Part shown: positions 8,160 to 17,037 of the stretch, piece by piece
Layout: the number at the start of each line of letters is the position of its first letter
Position numbering within the stretch: position 1 is the first letter of the stretch
DNA from: Pseudescherichia sp031987975
Lineage (GTDB): Bacteria; Pseudomonadota; Gammaproteobacteria; Enterobacterales; Enterobacteriaceae
Reading direction: 5' to 3'
NCBI RefSeq assembly: GCF_031987975.1
Contig: NZ_DALZYX010000011.1
Span: forward strand, 1 to 64,000
Length of the DNA: 64,000 nt
Made by a program: the position numbers and the translations under genes
The notes under the pieces: generated by a model
What the model saw: the letters and a program-made list of their open reading frames with translations, nothing else
Database searches by the model: none
What the model was told of the DNA's origin: nothing

Positions 8160-8636
8160 ATGAACGGAACGATCACAACGTGGTTTAAAGATAAAGGCTT
8201 CGGATTTATCAAAGATGAGAACGGCGATAACCGTTATTTTCATGTGATTAAGGTCGCCAACCCTGAACTGATCAAGAAAGATGCGGCGGTGACGTTTGAA
8301 CCCACCACTAATAACAAGGGCTTGTCAGCCTATGCTGTAAAGGTCGCCCCGGAAAGTAAATACATCTACATCGCGGGCGAGCGTCTTAAGCTCACTTCGA
8401 TTAAGTCTTACGTGGTTTACAAAGAAGAGGTGCCCGCTGACACCCGCATCGATAAAGAAAACCCGGTGCTGTCGGTGGGTATCCTGATGAACAGCATCAG
8501 GCCGAAATCAGACGTGAAGCCGGGTGAAATGCGCTCGCTGAAAAAGCTGGCGATAACCACCTTTCAGGGAACCACGCTGATCTTCTCGGAAGATGAGATA
8601 GACATCGATGCAACGGTGAAAATGCTTAAGGTCTGA
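8160..8636 (+). CDS. cold-shock-domain protein with C-terminal extension
   Basis: The start is taken at 8160 because AGGCGG lies eight bases upstream; an ATG at 8154 is only two bases from it. Residues 1-65 form a cold-shock domain: the first strand GTITTWFKDKGFGFIKDENGDNRYFHV carries the RNP1-like KGFGFI, and RNP2 is degenerate. About 90 further residues follow that I do not recognise. At 158 residues it is more than twice the length of CspA-type proteins. It is likely a single-stranded nucleic-acid-binding protein. The neighbours give no clue to its role. Confidence 0.8.
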   Translation: MNGTITTWFKDKGFGFIKDENGDNRYFHVIKVANPELIKKDAAVTFEPTTNNKGLSAYAVKVAPESKYIYIAGERLKLTSIKSYVVYKEEVPADTRIDKENPVLSVGILMNSIRPKSDVKPGEMRSLKKLAITTFQGTTLIFSEDEIDIDATVKMLKV

Positions 8637-8996
8637 AATTACCCGGACTAACGCTGTGCCGAAATGCTGCGCCACAGATAAGCAGCATTTCGGTAATAGC
8701 GCATTTCATTAATATGACAAGCAGTATAATTTCGCGCTATTTTCCTGCCCCGCTTTTATCACCATATATGGTAGTTGCATTTCCTGCGAGGCTTATTAAA
8801 AGCACATACTCTATAGAAAACTATAAAAAATGGATATTGACGAATGATGTAAAAATGTTAAATTCCCTGCAAATTCTCATTTGTGACAAATTTTTCTTTT
8901 ATTTCCAGTCTGAATAAACAGTAGCGATATCCAGCTATTGCAAGACAGTAATGCACAGCAATTTTTACACCTTAACTAAAATCATGAGTATATTCT
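8637..8996. other. AT-rich intergenic region
   Basis: The only frame here (8714-8917, 67 codons) has no ribosome site and no family resemblance. I see no gene. The region presumably holds the promoter and leader of the membrane-protein gene at 8997. Confidence 0.55.
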
Positions 8997-9344
8997 ATGT
9001 CTGAACAGCTGCAAAACCCAGCGGTCGCCGAAAATTCAAAAGTTACAACCATCAGAATTATTTATATTCTGTTTATCGTCAGCTACTTCACCGGCGGGCT
9101 AGCGGCGCTCGTTGGCGTGATCATGGCCTATGTTAATCGCTCCAGCGCTAATCCTTTTGAAAAAGAGCACTTTAATTACCTGATCAAGCTGTTCTGGATC
9201 AGCTTTGTCGTCATGATTGTTGCCGCGCTGACGTGGGTATTTGTCATCGGGATGATTATTGGTATCGTCTGGTTTATCTGGTCGTTAATCAAAATTATTA
9301 AAGGTATGACACGTCTTGGCGAAGGCAAATTGCCAAAAGCATAA
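8997..9344 (+). CDS. small membrane protein, DUF4870-like
   Basis: The 115-residue protein has three hydrophobic segments (about 21-45, 66-86 and 88-104). A conserved stretch between the first and second (ANPFEKEHFNYLIKLFWISF) is typical of the DUF4870/Tic20-like small membrane proteins. The function of that family is unknown. No clear Shine-Dalgarno sequence precedes the start. A strong terminator follows, so it is transcribed separately from the lipoprotein operon downstream. Confidence 0.75.
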   Translation: MSEQLQNPAVAENSKVTTIRIIYILFIVSYFTGGLAALVGVIMAYVNRSSANPFEKEHFNYLIKLFWISFVVMIVAALTWVFVIGMIIGIVWFIWSLIKIIKGMTRLGEGKLPKA

Positions 9345-9366
9345 CGCCATTACGAGCATCCTTTTT

Positions 9367-9401
9367 AAAAAGTTATCAATGTCACCATTGATAACTTTTT
9401 T
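9367..9401 (+). terminator. strong Rho-independent terminator
   Basis: AAAAAGTTATCAATG pairs with CATTGATAACTTTTT around a four-base loop. The stem is perfect and ends in T6. Confidence 0.9.
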
Positions 9402-9439
9402 GCATTGGTAAAACCCACGAACATATTTGGAATTAAGCG

Positions 9440-10180
9440 ATGAGCGTGTTCCCTCACAACTTCATCCTGCGAACGCTAGTGGTTCTGTCGTTAGCCCTGG
9501 CGTTAAACGGTTGCTCTGTCCGTTACGATAAAAACGGTAAGATGCTTTTTAACCCCGATCTGGCAAGCGTACTGGGGAACGAAGTAGGTCAGTTTACGCT
9601 GGCGGATGGATCGACAGGTGCGCTTAGGGAGCTGAATGGCCGCTATAGCCTGAAGTGGAGCAATCTGATGATTGAGCGTCCGCTTGAAGGCGTTAGCTGG
9701 GTACGGATCATCAATCAATACCATATCGAAGGGCATACTTTGCTGCTGCTGAAAGTGGCTACTCCCGCCTGCCCGGCACAGTATCGTCTGGTGGACCTCC
9801 AGAATACGCGCTCCCAGGAGTGGGCATTTACCGGCATATGCGATATTGGGCCGGACGTGACGGCCAGCGCGGATAAGCTTCAGCTGAACTTTAAGATCGA
9901 CAACCGTATTGAACAATTCAACTGGCAGCATGGCGAGGTTTACCATCGCCGGTTACCAGTGCAACAAGAAAAAATCGTTCAGAATAACAGCGCTAATAAA
10001 ACCCGAGCGTCCCGCAAGGCCAAATCTCAATCATCAGCTAAACCGGCCAAACGTACCCAGGTAAAAGCGGCGGAACCGCTGCCACCAAAGGTCGCGCAGC
10101 CAGCGCTGGATAATTCTCTGCCCACTGAAATCTATCAGCCAACAAAAACCCGCCAGACGAGCCTGGAGCTTAAGTCATGA
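9440..10180 (+). CDS. uncharacterised lipoprotein
   Basis: This 246-residue protein has a type II signal peptide: hydrophobic segment at about 9-24 and lipobox LNGC with Cys near 25. It is therefore predicted to be lipid-anchored in the envelope. The residue after Cys is Ser, so outer-membrane sorting is expected. The middle (about 40-175) looks like a beta-rich globular domain. The last 60 residues are basic and proline/lysine-rich (KAKSQSSAKPAKRTQVKAAEPLPPKVA region), as in periplasm-spanning or peptidoglycan-interacting tails. GGA precedes the start. The stop overlaps the next start (ATGA), so it is translationally coupled to the large membrane protein. I do not recognise the family. Confidence 0.75.
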   Translation: MSVFPHNFILRTLVVLSLALALNGCSVRYDKNGKMLFNPDLASVLGNEVGQFTLADGSTGALRELNGRYSLKWSNLMIERPLEGVSWVRIINQYHIEGHTLLLLKVATPACPAQYRLVDLQNTRSQEWAFTGICDIGPDVTASADKLQLNFKIDNRIEQFNWQHGEVYHRRLPVQQEKIVQNNSANKTRASRKAKSQSSAKPAKRTQVKAAEPLPPKVAQPALDNSLPTEIYQPTKTRQTSLELKS

Positions 10181-11853
10181 CAGAGCAGACTCTGGGGGAG
10201 AGAGGGACGCAAGAGAGGATCAAGCGCTCCCCTCTTCCCGCCTGGCAAAACTGGATGGTGCTGGGCATTACCCTGACCTATCTCATTTGTGAACTGGCGT
10301 TTAACTCTCGTCTGCTGGATCTGGTAGGCAGCATTTCAACGGCTGACGAAGTCCACAACATGGAGCGGTATGGCAGAACATTAACCGCCATCGCAGCGGC
10401 GCTTCTGGTGTTACAGTTTGCTCTTGTGGGCATTGCCAGGATGAAGAAGAAAAACCGCTCTTTATCACCTAAGGCAAGCGTAGGCGTGGTGCTTTCCCTC
10501 TGTCTGCTCACCGGCGCAGTAACATGGCATGCTGTGGAGTGGTTTATTGAGCGCCAGGTCGCTAACAGCACAGGTGAGTTTCGCCAGATGTCGCTTCTGG
10601 CGCAGCTCTACCAGCAATCGCTGATTGATGGACACCAGACGCTGGCGGGCATTCCGCTCGATAGTCACGGTGGCCAGGTTCAGACCTGGACCAGTCCGTC
10701 AGGAAAGGCCTTTCTGGCCATGCTGCCGATCCTGCTCAGCTCCGTTGATCGCTACCATGCGCTGTTAAAAAGCGGCGCGGAACAGAACTTGCGCGACAGC
10801 ATCAGCGCCAGAGAGGGCGGCGTGCTGGGCTTTTACAAAGCCTGGCTCCAGGCGCGGGAAGCGGTCCACAAACAGTACGTCGCCTACTATAACGATGAGA
10901 TGGATCTCAGCCAGGCGACCCAACGTGAGCAGGAGAGAGCCTGGCAACGCTATGAACGCTCCCTGCGCGCTAAGGGGCTAAGAAGCTGGAATGTACCTCG
11001 ACGTTACTATGCCAGCGTCCGGAATAACGTTCGCGGGCAGGGCGTACCCGTAGCCAATAACTGGTCCCCGTCCGATCGTGCGGGTTTTGATGCGGCGGTG
11101 GCAAAAACGGTCAGACAACGTTATCTCGCCCAGCGAACCGTAGTCTTCGAGGGTGTGACGATCCCCAAACGACTCGACTGGGGCGTCTTTTTCCGCCAGG
11201 AAGTGGTACAAAAATCCCTCCGCGAAAAATTGTTGCTGCCGACAGGGACGCTTGTGCGTGAAGAGTACCCATTAAACGATGGGCTAAAGCAATTTGCCCT
11301 TGAACTTCAGACAGCTCACCTGAATGAAGCGGTGAAACAGCAGCTACCCAAGCTACAAGCGTCGTTACGCAGTTACAGTATTGGTGGGGAGAATGAAAAG
11401 CAGGGAGAAGATGCCGCACGCGCGGTGATTGTGCCGCCTGTTGCGCTGATCTTCTCGCTGGTTGGCGCGCTTACTCACCTGGCGAAGCTGCTCTACCTTA
11501 TCCTTGTTCCCCTGACGGCCACCCTGTTAAGCAGAAGATCTTCGCGTCCCGTACGTCTGCTTAACCGTCATCCGCTGATTTTCCCGGTGGCGCTGATTTC
11601 AGGCCTGCTGGTGATGTTCAGCTGCATGAATAACACCATCACCGTCTCACCGGCCTATCAGAATTTAAAAGATGCGCTGCAAGGGGCTGAAATCACGATT
11701 ACCGATGAACCGCTCTTTCTGCGCGGCGAGTCGTTATTACGTATCGTGCATGCCGTCAGCATAGGGCAGAGCTACAGCTATCCAATGAATCAATATCTGC
11801 GGGAAACCGTGCTGGGCGGATTCGATTTCGGCTATAGCACGCCTGAAAAGTAA
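10177..11853 (+). CDS. uncharacterised multi-pass membrane protein
   Basis: The 558-residue protein has predicted TM helices near 25-45, 66-90 and 101-122. A soluble region of about 290 residues follows, rich in Arg, Gln and Glu and mostly helical. Two or three further TM segments lie near 418-455 and 466-485, and about 65 residues end the protein. The long central domain is probably periplasmic given the odd number of preceding helices, which I infer and cannot prove. It overlaps the lipoprotein stop by four bases (ATGA), so the two proteins likely form one envelope complex. No catalytic motif is visible and I do not recognise the family. Confidence 0.75.
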   Translation: MTEQTLGERGTQERIKRSPLPAWQNWMVLGITLTYLICELAFNSRLLDLVGSISTADEVHNMERYGRTLTAIAAALLVLQFALVGIARMKKKNRSLSPKASVGVVLSLCLLTGAVTWHAVEWFIERQVANSTGEFRQMSLLAQLYQQSLIDGHQTLAGIPLDSHGGQVQTWTSPSGKAFLAMLPILLSSVDRYHALLKSGAEQNLRDSISAREGGVLGFYKAWLQAREAVHKQYVAYYNDEMDLSQATQREQERAWQRYERSLRAKGLRSWNVPRRYYASVRNNVRGQGVPVANNWSPSDRAGFDAAVAKTVRQRYLAQRTVVFEGVTIPKRLDWGVFFRQEVVQKSLREKLLLPTGTLVREEYPLNDGLKQFALELQTAHLNEAVKQQLPKLQASLRSYSIGGENEKQGEDAARAVIVPPVALIFSLVGALTHLAKLLYLILVPLTATLLSRRSSRPVRLLNRHPLIFPVALISGLLVMFSCMNNTITVSPAYQNLKDALQGAEITITDEPLFLRGESLLRIVHAVSIGQSYSYPMNQYLRETVLGGFDFGYSTPEK

Positions 11854-11916
11854 CTCCTGCCGGAAATACCGCATCATGCACTATACTTCGGCAACTCTCC
11901 ACCCCACTGGCGGCCT

Positions 11917-12873
11917 ATGACTACGCAACTGCTTACCCGACACTGGCGTACTCCCGGCGCGGTGATGCTCCTGCTCATCGCGCTCTTTGCCCTCTTCACC
12001 CTCCATAACCACTGGAGCGCATTTATTCAGTGGTGCCTGAGCGCGCAGATCACCCTGCACCGCTATCTGGTGATGTACCTGTTGCAGCTCAATAACCACC
12101 AGTACAGCGGCGGCCTCTGGCTGCTCACCGGGGCCTTTCTCTACGGCGTGCTGCATGCAGTGGGGCCAGGCCACGGTAAGTTTATTGTTGCCACCTATCT
12201 CAGCACCAACCAGGAGAGCCAGCTGGCCACCCGAGTGGTGCCCTTTCTTGGCAGCCTGATGCAGGGCGTCAGCGCCATCCTGTTCGTCTTTATTCTGGCG
12301 GTCGGCTTTAACCTGGCGGCGGGCGATCTGAGCGAAAGCCGCTGGTACGTTGAGAAGATCAGCGCCCTGATGATTGGCGGCTTCGGCGCATACGTCATCT
12401 ATCGGGCGCTAAAGAGCCTCAGGCCGCACAGGATGCGCATTGTCTCCCTGACGCCCCTCGGGCATCAGCACGCGCCGGACTGCGGCTGCGGTCATCACGG
12501 TGTAGGCATGGCGATGCAGGGGGACTGGAAGACGCGGCTGGGGGTGATTCTGGCGATCGGCGCGCGCCCGTGCAGCGGAGCCATTATGATCCTGCTCTTC
12601 TCTAACGCGCTGGGGATTGTAAGCTGGGGGATTGCCGCCGTCATGACGATGTCACTGGGTACGGCGCTGTCGATTATGGGCCTCTCGCTGGCAGTGCGCT
12701 ATGCCCGCGGACGCACGGCGGCGCTGTTTGGCGGCGAGACACAGCGGCTGGCGTGGGTGGTTCCTGGCTTAAAAGTTGTTGGCGGCGTGGTGTTAATGCT
12801 GTTTGCCACCGTGCTGTTTTTAACCGTCATTCCGGTGAGCGCCAATGGGGATTACATCGCAGCGGGCTGCTAA
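11917..12873 (+). CDS. NicO-family nickel/cobalt-type exporter
   Basis: The 318-residue inner-membrane protein has about six TM helices and the family signature HAVGPGHGK near residues 80-88. A second motif, GARPCSGAI, lies near 210. The short loop between helices 3 and 4 is Cys/His-rich (HQHAPDCGCGHHGVG), a likely metal-binding site. It is related to RcnA but lacks RcnA's long His-rich stretch. The metal is not fixed by sequence; nickel, cobalt or zinc export are the options known in the family. It is monocistronic and shares a bidirectional terminator with proP. Confidence 0.85.
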   Translation: MTTQLLTRHWRTPGAVMLLLIALFALFTLHNHWSAFIQWCLSAQITLHRYLVMYLLQLNNHQYSGGLWLLTGAFLYGVLHAVGPGHGKFIVATYLSTNQESQLATRVVPFLGSLMQGVSAILFVFILAVGFNLAAGDLSESRWYVEKISALMIGGFGAYVIYRALKSLRPHRMRIVSLTPLGHQHAPDCGCGHHGVGMAMQGDWKTRLGVILAIGARPCSGAIMILLFSNALGIVSWGIAAVMTMSLGTALSIMGLSLAVRYARGRTAALFGGETQRLAWVVPGLKVVGGVVLMLFATVLFLTVIPVSANGDYIAAGC

Positions 12874-12884
12874 TTATGGGCAAT

Positions 12885-12913
12885 AAAAAAGCGGGCCTCG
12901 GCCCGCTTTTTAC
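12885..12913. terminator. bidirectional terminator between the NicO gene and proP
   Basis: GCGGGC, CTCG loop, GCCCGC, flanked by A6 on the left and T5 on the right, so it serves both converging genes. Confidence 0.9.
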
Positions 12914-12926
12914 TAAGTGCTGAAAA

Positions 12927-14429
12927 TTACTCGTTGATCTTCGGATGCTGATCGACCAGCCGCGAACGCTTCTTCTGTAGCTCCGCAATCTCCTGATCGA
13001 TATCCTCAATTTTCTGCTCAATGTTGTCGTGATGCTCCTGCAGGATCTCACGCGCTTCCTGCATATCCGATGCCGCAGGGGTCGCGCCACGCAGCGGGCG
13101 GTTGGCCGTCTCCTTCATCGTGATACCGGTGATCAGACCAATTACTGCTACCACCATCAGGTAGTAGGCTGGCATCATCAGGTTCTCTGTGCTCTCCACC
13201 AGCCAGGCCGCCAGGGTTGGCGTCAGACCCGCAATCAGAATCGAGATGTTGAAGGCGCTGGCCAGCGCGCTAAAGCGCAGGTGCGTCGGGAACATCGCCG
13301 GCAGCGTGGACGCCATTACCCCGGTAAAGCAGTTCAGGATCACCGCCAGCATCAGCAGACCGGCAAAAATCAGGCCGATGATGTCGCTGTTAATCATAAT
13401 GAAGGCCGGGATGGCCAGGAAGAACAGCGCGGTACTACCGAGAATGACGAACGGACGGCGGCCGAAGCGGTCGCTTAACAGCCCCATAACCGGCTGGACA
13501 AACAGCATCCCGATCATGATGGCGATGATAATCAGCACGCCATGATCTTCCGAGTAGTGCAGGTTATGCGACAGATAGCTCGGCATGTAGGTCAGCAGCA
13601 TGTAGTAGGTCACGTTGGTGGAGATCACCAGACCGATACAGGCCAGCAGGCTGCGCCAGTGCTTGGTCGCAATCTCTTTAAACGATACCTTAGGTCCATC
13701 CTGAAGCCCTTCGCGATCGCCCTGCTCCAGCTTATCCACATGTTGCTGGAACGCAGGTGTCTCTTCCAGAGCGTGACGCAGATATAGACCAATCAGCCCC
13801 AGCGGCAGCGCCAGGAAGAACGGAATACGCCAGCCCCAGTCGAGGAAGTTCTCCTCGCCGACGACGGTAGAGAGCAGAACCACAACGCCTGCACCGAGGA
13901 CGAAACCGGCGATGGAGCCGAAGTCGAGCCAGCTGCCCATAAAGCCGCGCTTACGGTCCGGGGAGTATTCGGCAACGAATATCGATGCGCCGGTATACTC
14001 GCCGCCCACCGAGAAGCCCTGAGCCATCTTACAGATCAACAGTAGGATAGGTGCCCAGATGCCGATGCTGGCATAGGAAGGAATTAACCCGATACAGAAG
14101 GTACTGATCGACATAATCACAATCGTGATAGCAAGTATCTTCTGGCGGCCATACTTATCGCCCAGCATACCGAAGAACAGCCCGCCGAGCGGTCGAATCA
14201 GGAAGGGAACGGAGAACGTACCCAGAGCAGCGATCATCTGTACGCTGGGGTTAGCGTCCGGGAAGAAAACCTTACCAAGCGCGTAAGCCACAAAGCCATA
14301 CACACCAAAATCAAACCACTCCATCGCATTACCGAGCGATGCGGCGGTAATAGCCTTACGTAACTTGCCGTCATCAATAATGGTGACGTCACGCAGCGTA
14401 ATAGGCTTAACTTTTTTCCTTTTAAGCAT
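12927..14429 (-). CDS. proP: proline/glycine betaine:H+ symporter ProP
   Basis: This 500-residue MFS transporter has exactly the E. coli length. It imports proline, glycine betaine and related osmoprotectants with protons and is activated by hyperosmolality. The twelve TM helices include the MFS loop motif GDKYGRQKIL near 90. The C-terminus (about 450-495) is a heptad-rich coiled coil with the QEIAELQKKRSRL segment, which tunes osmotic activation in E. coli ProP. It lies between a NicO exporter and a kdgT-type gene. In E. coli the yjcZ/proP junction is direct, so kdgT is an insertion or translocation here. A good CRP site lies about 205 bases upstream. Confidence 0.98.
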   Translation of the reverse strand: MLKRKKVKPITLRDVTIIDDGKLRKAITAASLGNAMEWFDFGVYGFVAYALGKVFFPDANPSVQMIAALGTFSVPFLIRPLGGLFFGMLGDKYGRQKILAITIVIMSISTFCIGLIPSYASIGIWAPILLLICKMAQGFSVGGEYTGASIFVAEYSPDRKRGFMGSWLDFGSIAGFVLGAGVVVLLSTVVGEENFLDWGWRIPFFLALPLGLIGLYLRHALEETPAFQQHVDKLEQGDREGLQDGPKVSFKEIATKHWRSLLACIGLVISTNVTYYMLLTYMPSYLSHNLHYSEDHGVLIIIAIMIGMLFVQPVMGLLSDRFGRRPFVILGSTALFFLAIPAFIMINSDIIGLIFAGLLMLAVILNCFTGVMASTLPAMFPTHLRFSALASAFNISILIAGLTPTLAAWLVESTENLMMPAYYLMVVAVIGLITGITMKETANRPLRGATPAASDMQEAREILQEHHDNIEQKIEDIDQEIAELQKKRSRLVDQHPKINE

Positions 14430-14635
14430 CTTTATCCTCTTTTGACTTGCGCCCTTAATCGCCTGGCCAGGAAGGCATACGCCTCTATGGTGATGCTAAA
14501 CGTTCAGGATGCCGTGGCATCCCTCTTCAAGAGTAGCAGGTTTAGTTATTCAGACTGGTTAAACCCTGTACAACCAAACCTGTTTACGCCTGATTGGGCA
14601 GTTAACGAGCTATTAACATTAACAGGGTTTAAAAA

Positions 14636-14651
14636 TGTGATCAACTTCACA
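14636..14651. promoter_or_regulatory. CRP site upstream of proP
   Basis: TGTGA-N6-TCACA is perfect in both half-sites (TGTGATCAACTTCACA). E. coli proP P1 is repressed by CRP at a similar distance, so this is the likely counterpart. Confidence 0.8.
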
Positions 14652-14882
14652 CAAAGTGTGCGGTTAATCTATTTCCGCCGCGTTTAGAAAGCGGAGCGGA
14701 GTTAACAGGAAAACAGCGGCAATAAATATAAAATAAGGCTGCGCATACGGTTTTCATCAATAACTCGGCTAATTATTTGATCGCTAGCCATTTTAAAAGT
14801 GTAATTTTTACAAGGTATTTACACACATTTTCCCTCAATCGTGCTTGAAAAATCTTTACGCAAAATATGTGACGAAGATAAC

Positions 14883-14897
14883 TAAAACGCTGTTTTA
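14883..14897. promoter_or_regulatory. palindrome upstream of kdgT, KdgR-like
   Basis: TAAAACGCTGTTTTA is a perfect 6-3-6 palindrome. It resembles the core of the KdgR site (GAAAC...GTTTC) but is not identical. It lies about 210 bases before kdgT. The rest of the 675-base proP-kdgT gap shows no gene. Confidence 0.45.
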
Positions 14898-15104
14898 TTT
14901 TCATTGAATCAATATTCCAAAGATCGCATCATAGCCGCAGTTCTGATGAACCAGGGCTAATGCGGACGGTTACGCCAGCCACGTTCCTCCTGGTTCGACT
15001 TGCATGTTTAGATCGAAGGCCTCAACGCCAGGATGCCTTAACGAATTGAAATTAAAAATATTATTTTCTCGCTCGTGCAGCGTGATGAGAAGTGAGGGTT
15101 CATA

Positions 15105-16106
15105 ATGAAAATCAAGGCCACAATTGAACGCATCCCGGGTGGGATGATGCTGGTCCCGCTGCTGCTCGGCGCGATCTTAAATACCTTAGCGCCCGATACC
15201 GGTGCCTATTTCGGTTCATTTACCAAAGGTATGATTTCCGGGACGGTACCGATTCTGGCCGTCTGGTTTTTCTGCATCGGGGCATCCATTGATCTCCGCG
15301 CCACCGGTACGGTATTGCGTAAATCCGGTACCCTGGTACTGACCAAAATTGCCGTCGCATGGGTTGTGGCGATGATTGCCGCCAGCTTTATTCCGGAACA
15401 GGGCATCCAGACAGGCTTCTTTGCCGGGATTTCTGTGCTGGCCATTGTCTCAGCGATGGATATGACTAACGGCGGCCTCTACGCCAGCCTGATGAACCAG
15501 TACGGCACCAAAGAGGAGTCCGGGGCGTTTGTTCTGATGTCGCTGGAGTCCGGCCCGCTGATGACCATGGTGATCCTCGGCTCCGCTGGCCTGGCCTCCT
15601 TCGAGCCACACCACTTTATTGGTGCGGTACTGCCGTTCCTGATCGGCTTTGCGCTGGGCAACCTTGACCACGATTTGCGGGCGTTCTTCAGCAAGGCGAC
15701 GCCGGTACTGATCCCGTTCTTTGGCTTCGCGCTGGGTAACACTATCAACCTGAAAGTGATTATGGACACCGGCCTGCTGGGTATTTTCCTCGGCATAGCG
15801 GTGATTATTATCACCGGCATCCCGCTGATTCTCGCTGACAAGTTTATTGGTGGCGGTAACGGTACGGCGGGGGTTGCGGCCTCTTCAGCGGCAGGTGCAG
15901 CGGTAGCCAACCCGGTTATCATCGCTCAGATCAACCCGGCATTCGAACCGGTGGCGGCGTCGGCGACAGCACTGGTAGCAGCAAGCGTGATTGTGACGGC
16001 GATTCTGGTCCCGATTATTACGGCACTCTATGCAAGACGGTTTGGCGAGCCGCAAAGTGTGGTAAATAGCGAGAAGCCGGTAGAAGCCGACTCGTTACAC
16101 CACTAA
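15105..16106 (+). CDS. kdgT: 2-keto-3-deoxygluconate permease KdgT
   Basis: This 333-residue inner-membrane permease imports 2-keto-3-deoxygluconate with protons for the pectin/hexuronate pathway. The N-terminal segment IPGGMMLVPLLLGAILNT and the central GNTINLKVI segment are characteristic of the KdgT family, and there are about ten TM helices. The start is preceded by GTGAGGGTTCATA, with AGGG seven bases before the ATG. E. coli K-12 has kdgT elsewhere, near cpxA. Here it sits between proP and yjcZ without other kdg genes, so the position suggests relocation or a second copy. Confidence 0.95.
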   Translation: MKIKATIERIPGGMMLVPLLLGAILNTLAPDTGAYFGSFTKGMISGTVPILAVWFFCIGASIDLRATGTVLRKSGTLVLTKIAVAWVVAMIAASFIPEQGIQTGFFAGISVLAIVSAMDMTNGGLYASLMNQYGTKEESGAFVLMSLESGPLMTMVILGSAGLASFEPHHFIGAVLPFLIGFALGNLDHDLRAFFSKATPVLIPFFGFALGNTINLKVIMDTGLLGIFLGIAVIIITGIPLILADKFIGGGNGTAGVAASSAAGAAVANPVIIAQINPAFEPVAASATALVAASVIVTAILVPIITALYARRFGEPQSVVNSEKPVEADSLHH

Positions 16107-16127
16107 GACGCCTCTTTTTGACTACAG

Positions 16128-16150
16128 CCCCTTCTGCCAGCCGGAAGGGG
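16128..16150. terminator. hairpin between kdgT and yjcZ
   Basis: CCCCTTC and GAAGGGG pair around nine bases at the junction of the two convergent genes. No long T run follows, so this is a weak candidate. Confidence 0.4.
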
Positions 16151-17035
16151 TTACACGCCTTCCCCAAAGATCTCATCCACCATTGCCGTCGCCAGCCGTG
16201 TTGCCGAACAGAGCCTCGGCATACCCAGCGCCACATTTTGCCAGCTCTGGGTAATGGTCCAACATACCGGGTGGCGATCCGCATCGCACCAATCGCCCAG
16301 CCAGCCCAGCATATCTTTATAGTCCATCAGGCCCGGCGTGGTGGGGGTCGTTAACCACTGATGATAGAAATGGCGCGTGGCGGGCGAGGCGTTGATCCCC
16401 TGCGCCAGAAAATCGGCGGCCATAACCCGCAGATTATCCTTTAGCAGCGAAGAGGCCTCCGGACTGGTCAGGCGACAGGCGTCACCGAAAGCGCCCCAGC
16501 GCAGCTCCTCAAGAGCGATATAGCAGCGCCCTGCCATGGACCAGCCGTTGTACTTGCCGGCACGCCAGCGGGTAAAGATCTGCTCGCTGTGGAGGCCAGC
16601 CTGTACCATCAGGCCACGCTGGGTTAAGGCTTTCTCTTTCCAGGCGGCGCGCTGGCTGAAGTGCTTGTACAGCTCAGCAATCTGTTCAGGCAACGCAGCG
16701 GACACGGTGGGACGGCGTTCAATACTCTGCTGTAACGCCGCCAGCCGCTGGGTAATACGCGAGAGTGCAAGCTGGCCCGGATCAAACATGCTTGCCAGCT
16801 TCTCGGCCAGCCCGAGACGCAGGGCGTCACTCTCATTGAAGACGCCGGCCATCGCCCAAGGACGCAGCTGCGTCTGGTTCATGATCTCCTGGGTCAGGCG
16901 ATCGCGAAACAGCTGCTGCTGCGGGACGATCTGCGCCTGGCGGGGAGCGTCAATGCCCAGCACCAGATCGACGATAAACTTCGGATGGATACACTCCAGC
17001 GTGCTCCCGGGTCCGTCCAGTAGTCGATTTTTCAT
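16151..17035 (-). CDS. yjcZ: YjcZ-like protein
   Basis: The 294-residue soluble protein corresponds in size and position to E. coli YjcZ. It lies directly after crfC (two-base gap) and is certainly cotranscribed. No known domain or catalytic motif is visible. The sequence is rich in Leu, Gln and Trp with a mostly helical look. In E. coli, YjcZ has been linked to motility suppression in an hns background, but its biochemical role is unclear. Partnership with the dynamin-like CrfC is inferred from the conserved gene pair. Confidence 0.85.
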   Translation of the reverse strand: MKNRLLDGPGSTLECIHPKFIVDLVLGIDAPRQAQIVPQQQLFRDRLTQEIMNQTQLRPWAMAGVFNESDALRLGLAEKLASMFDPGQLALSRITQRLAALQQSIERRPTVSAALPEQIAELYKHFSQRAAWKEKALTQRGLMVQAGLHSEQIFTRWRAGKYNGWSMAGRCYIALEELRWGAFGDACRLTSPEASSLLKDNLRVMAADFLAQGINASPATRHFYHQWLTTPTTPGLMDYKDMLGWLGDWCDADRHPVCWTITQSWQNVALGMPRLCSATRLATAMVDEIFGEGV

Positions 17036-17037
17036 GG

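Noticed and set aside
8714..8917. Possible 67-codon gene in an AT-rich gap
   Set aside because: No ribosome site, no family, and composition like the surrounding non-coding sequence.
14442..14687. Possible 81-codon gene upstream of proP
   Set aside because: It covers the proP promoter region and the CRP site and has no recognisable protein or ribosome site.
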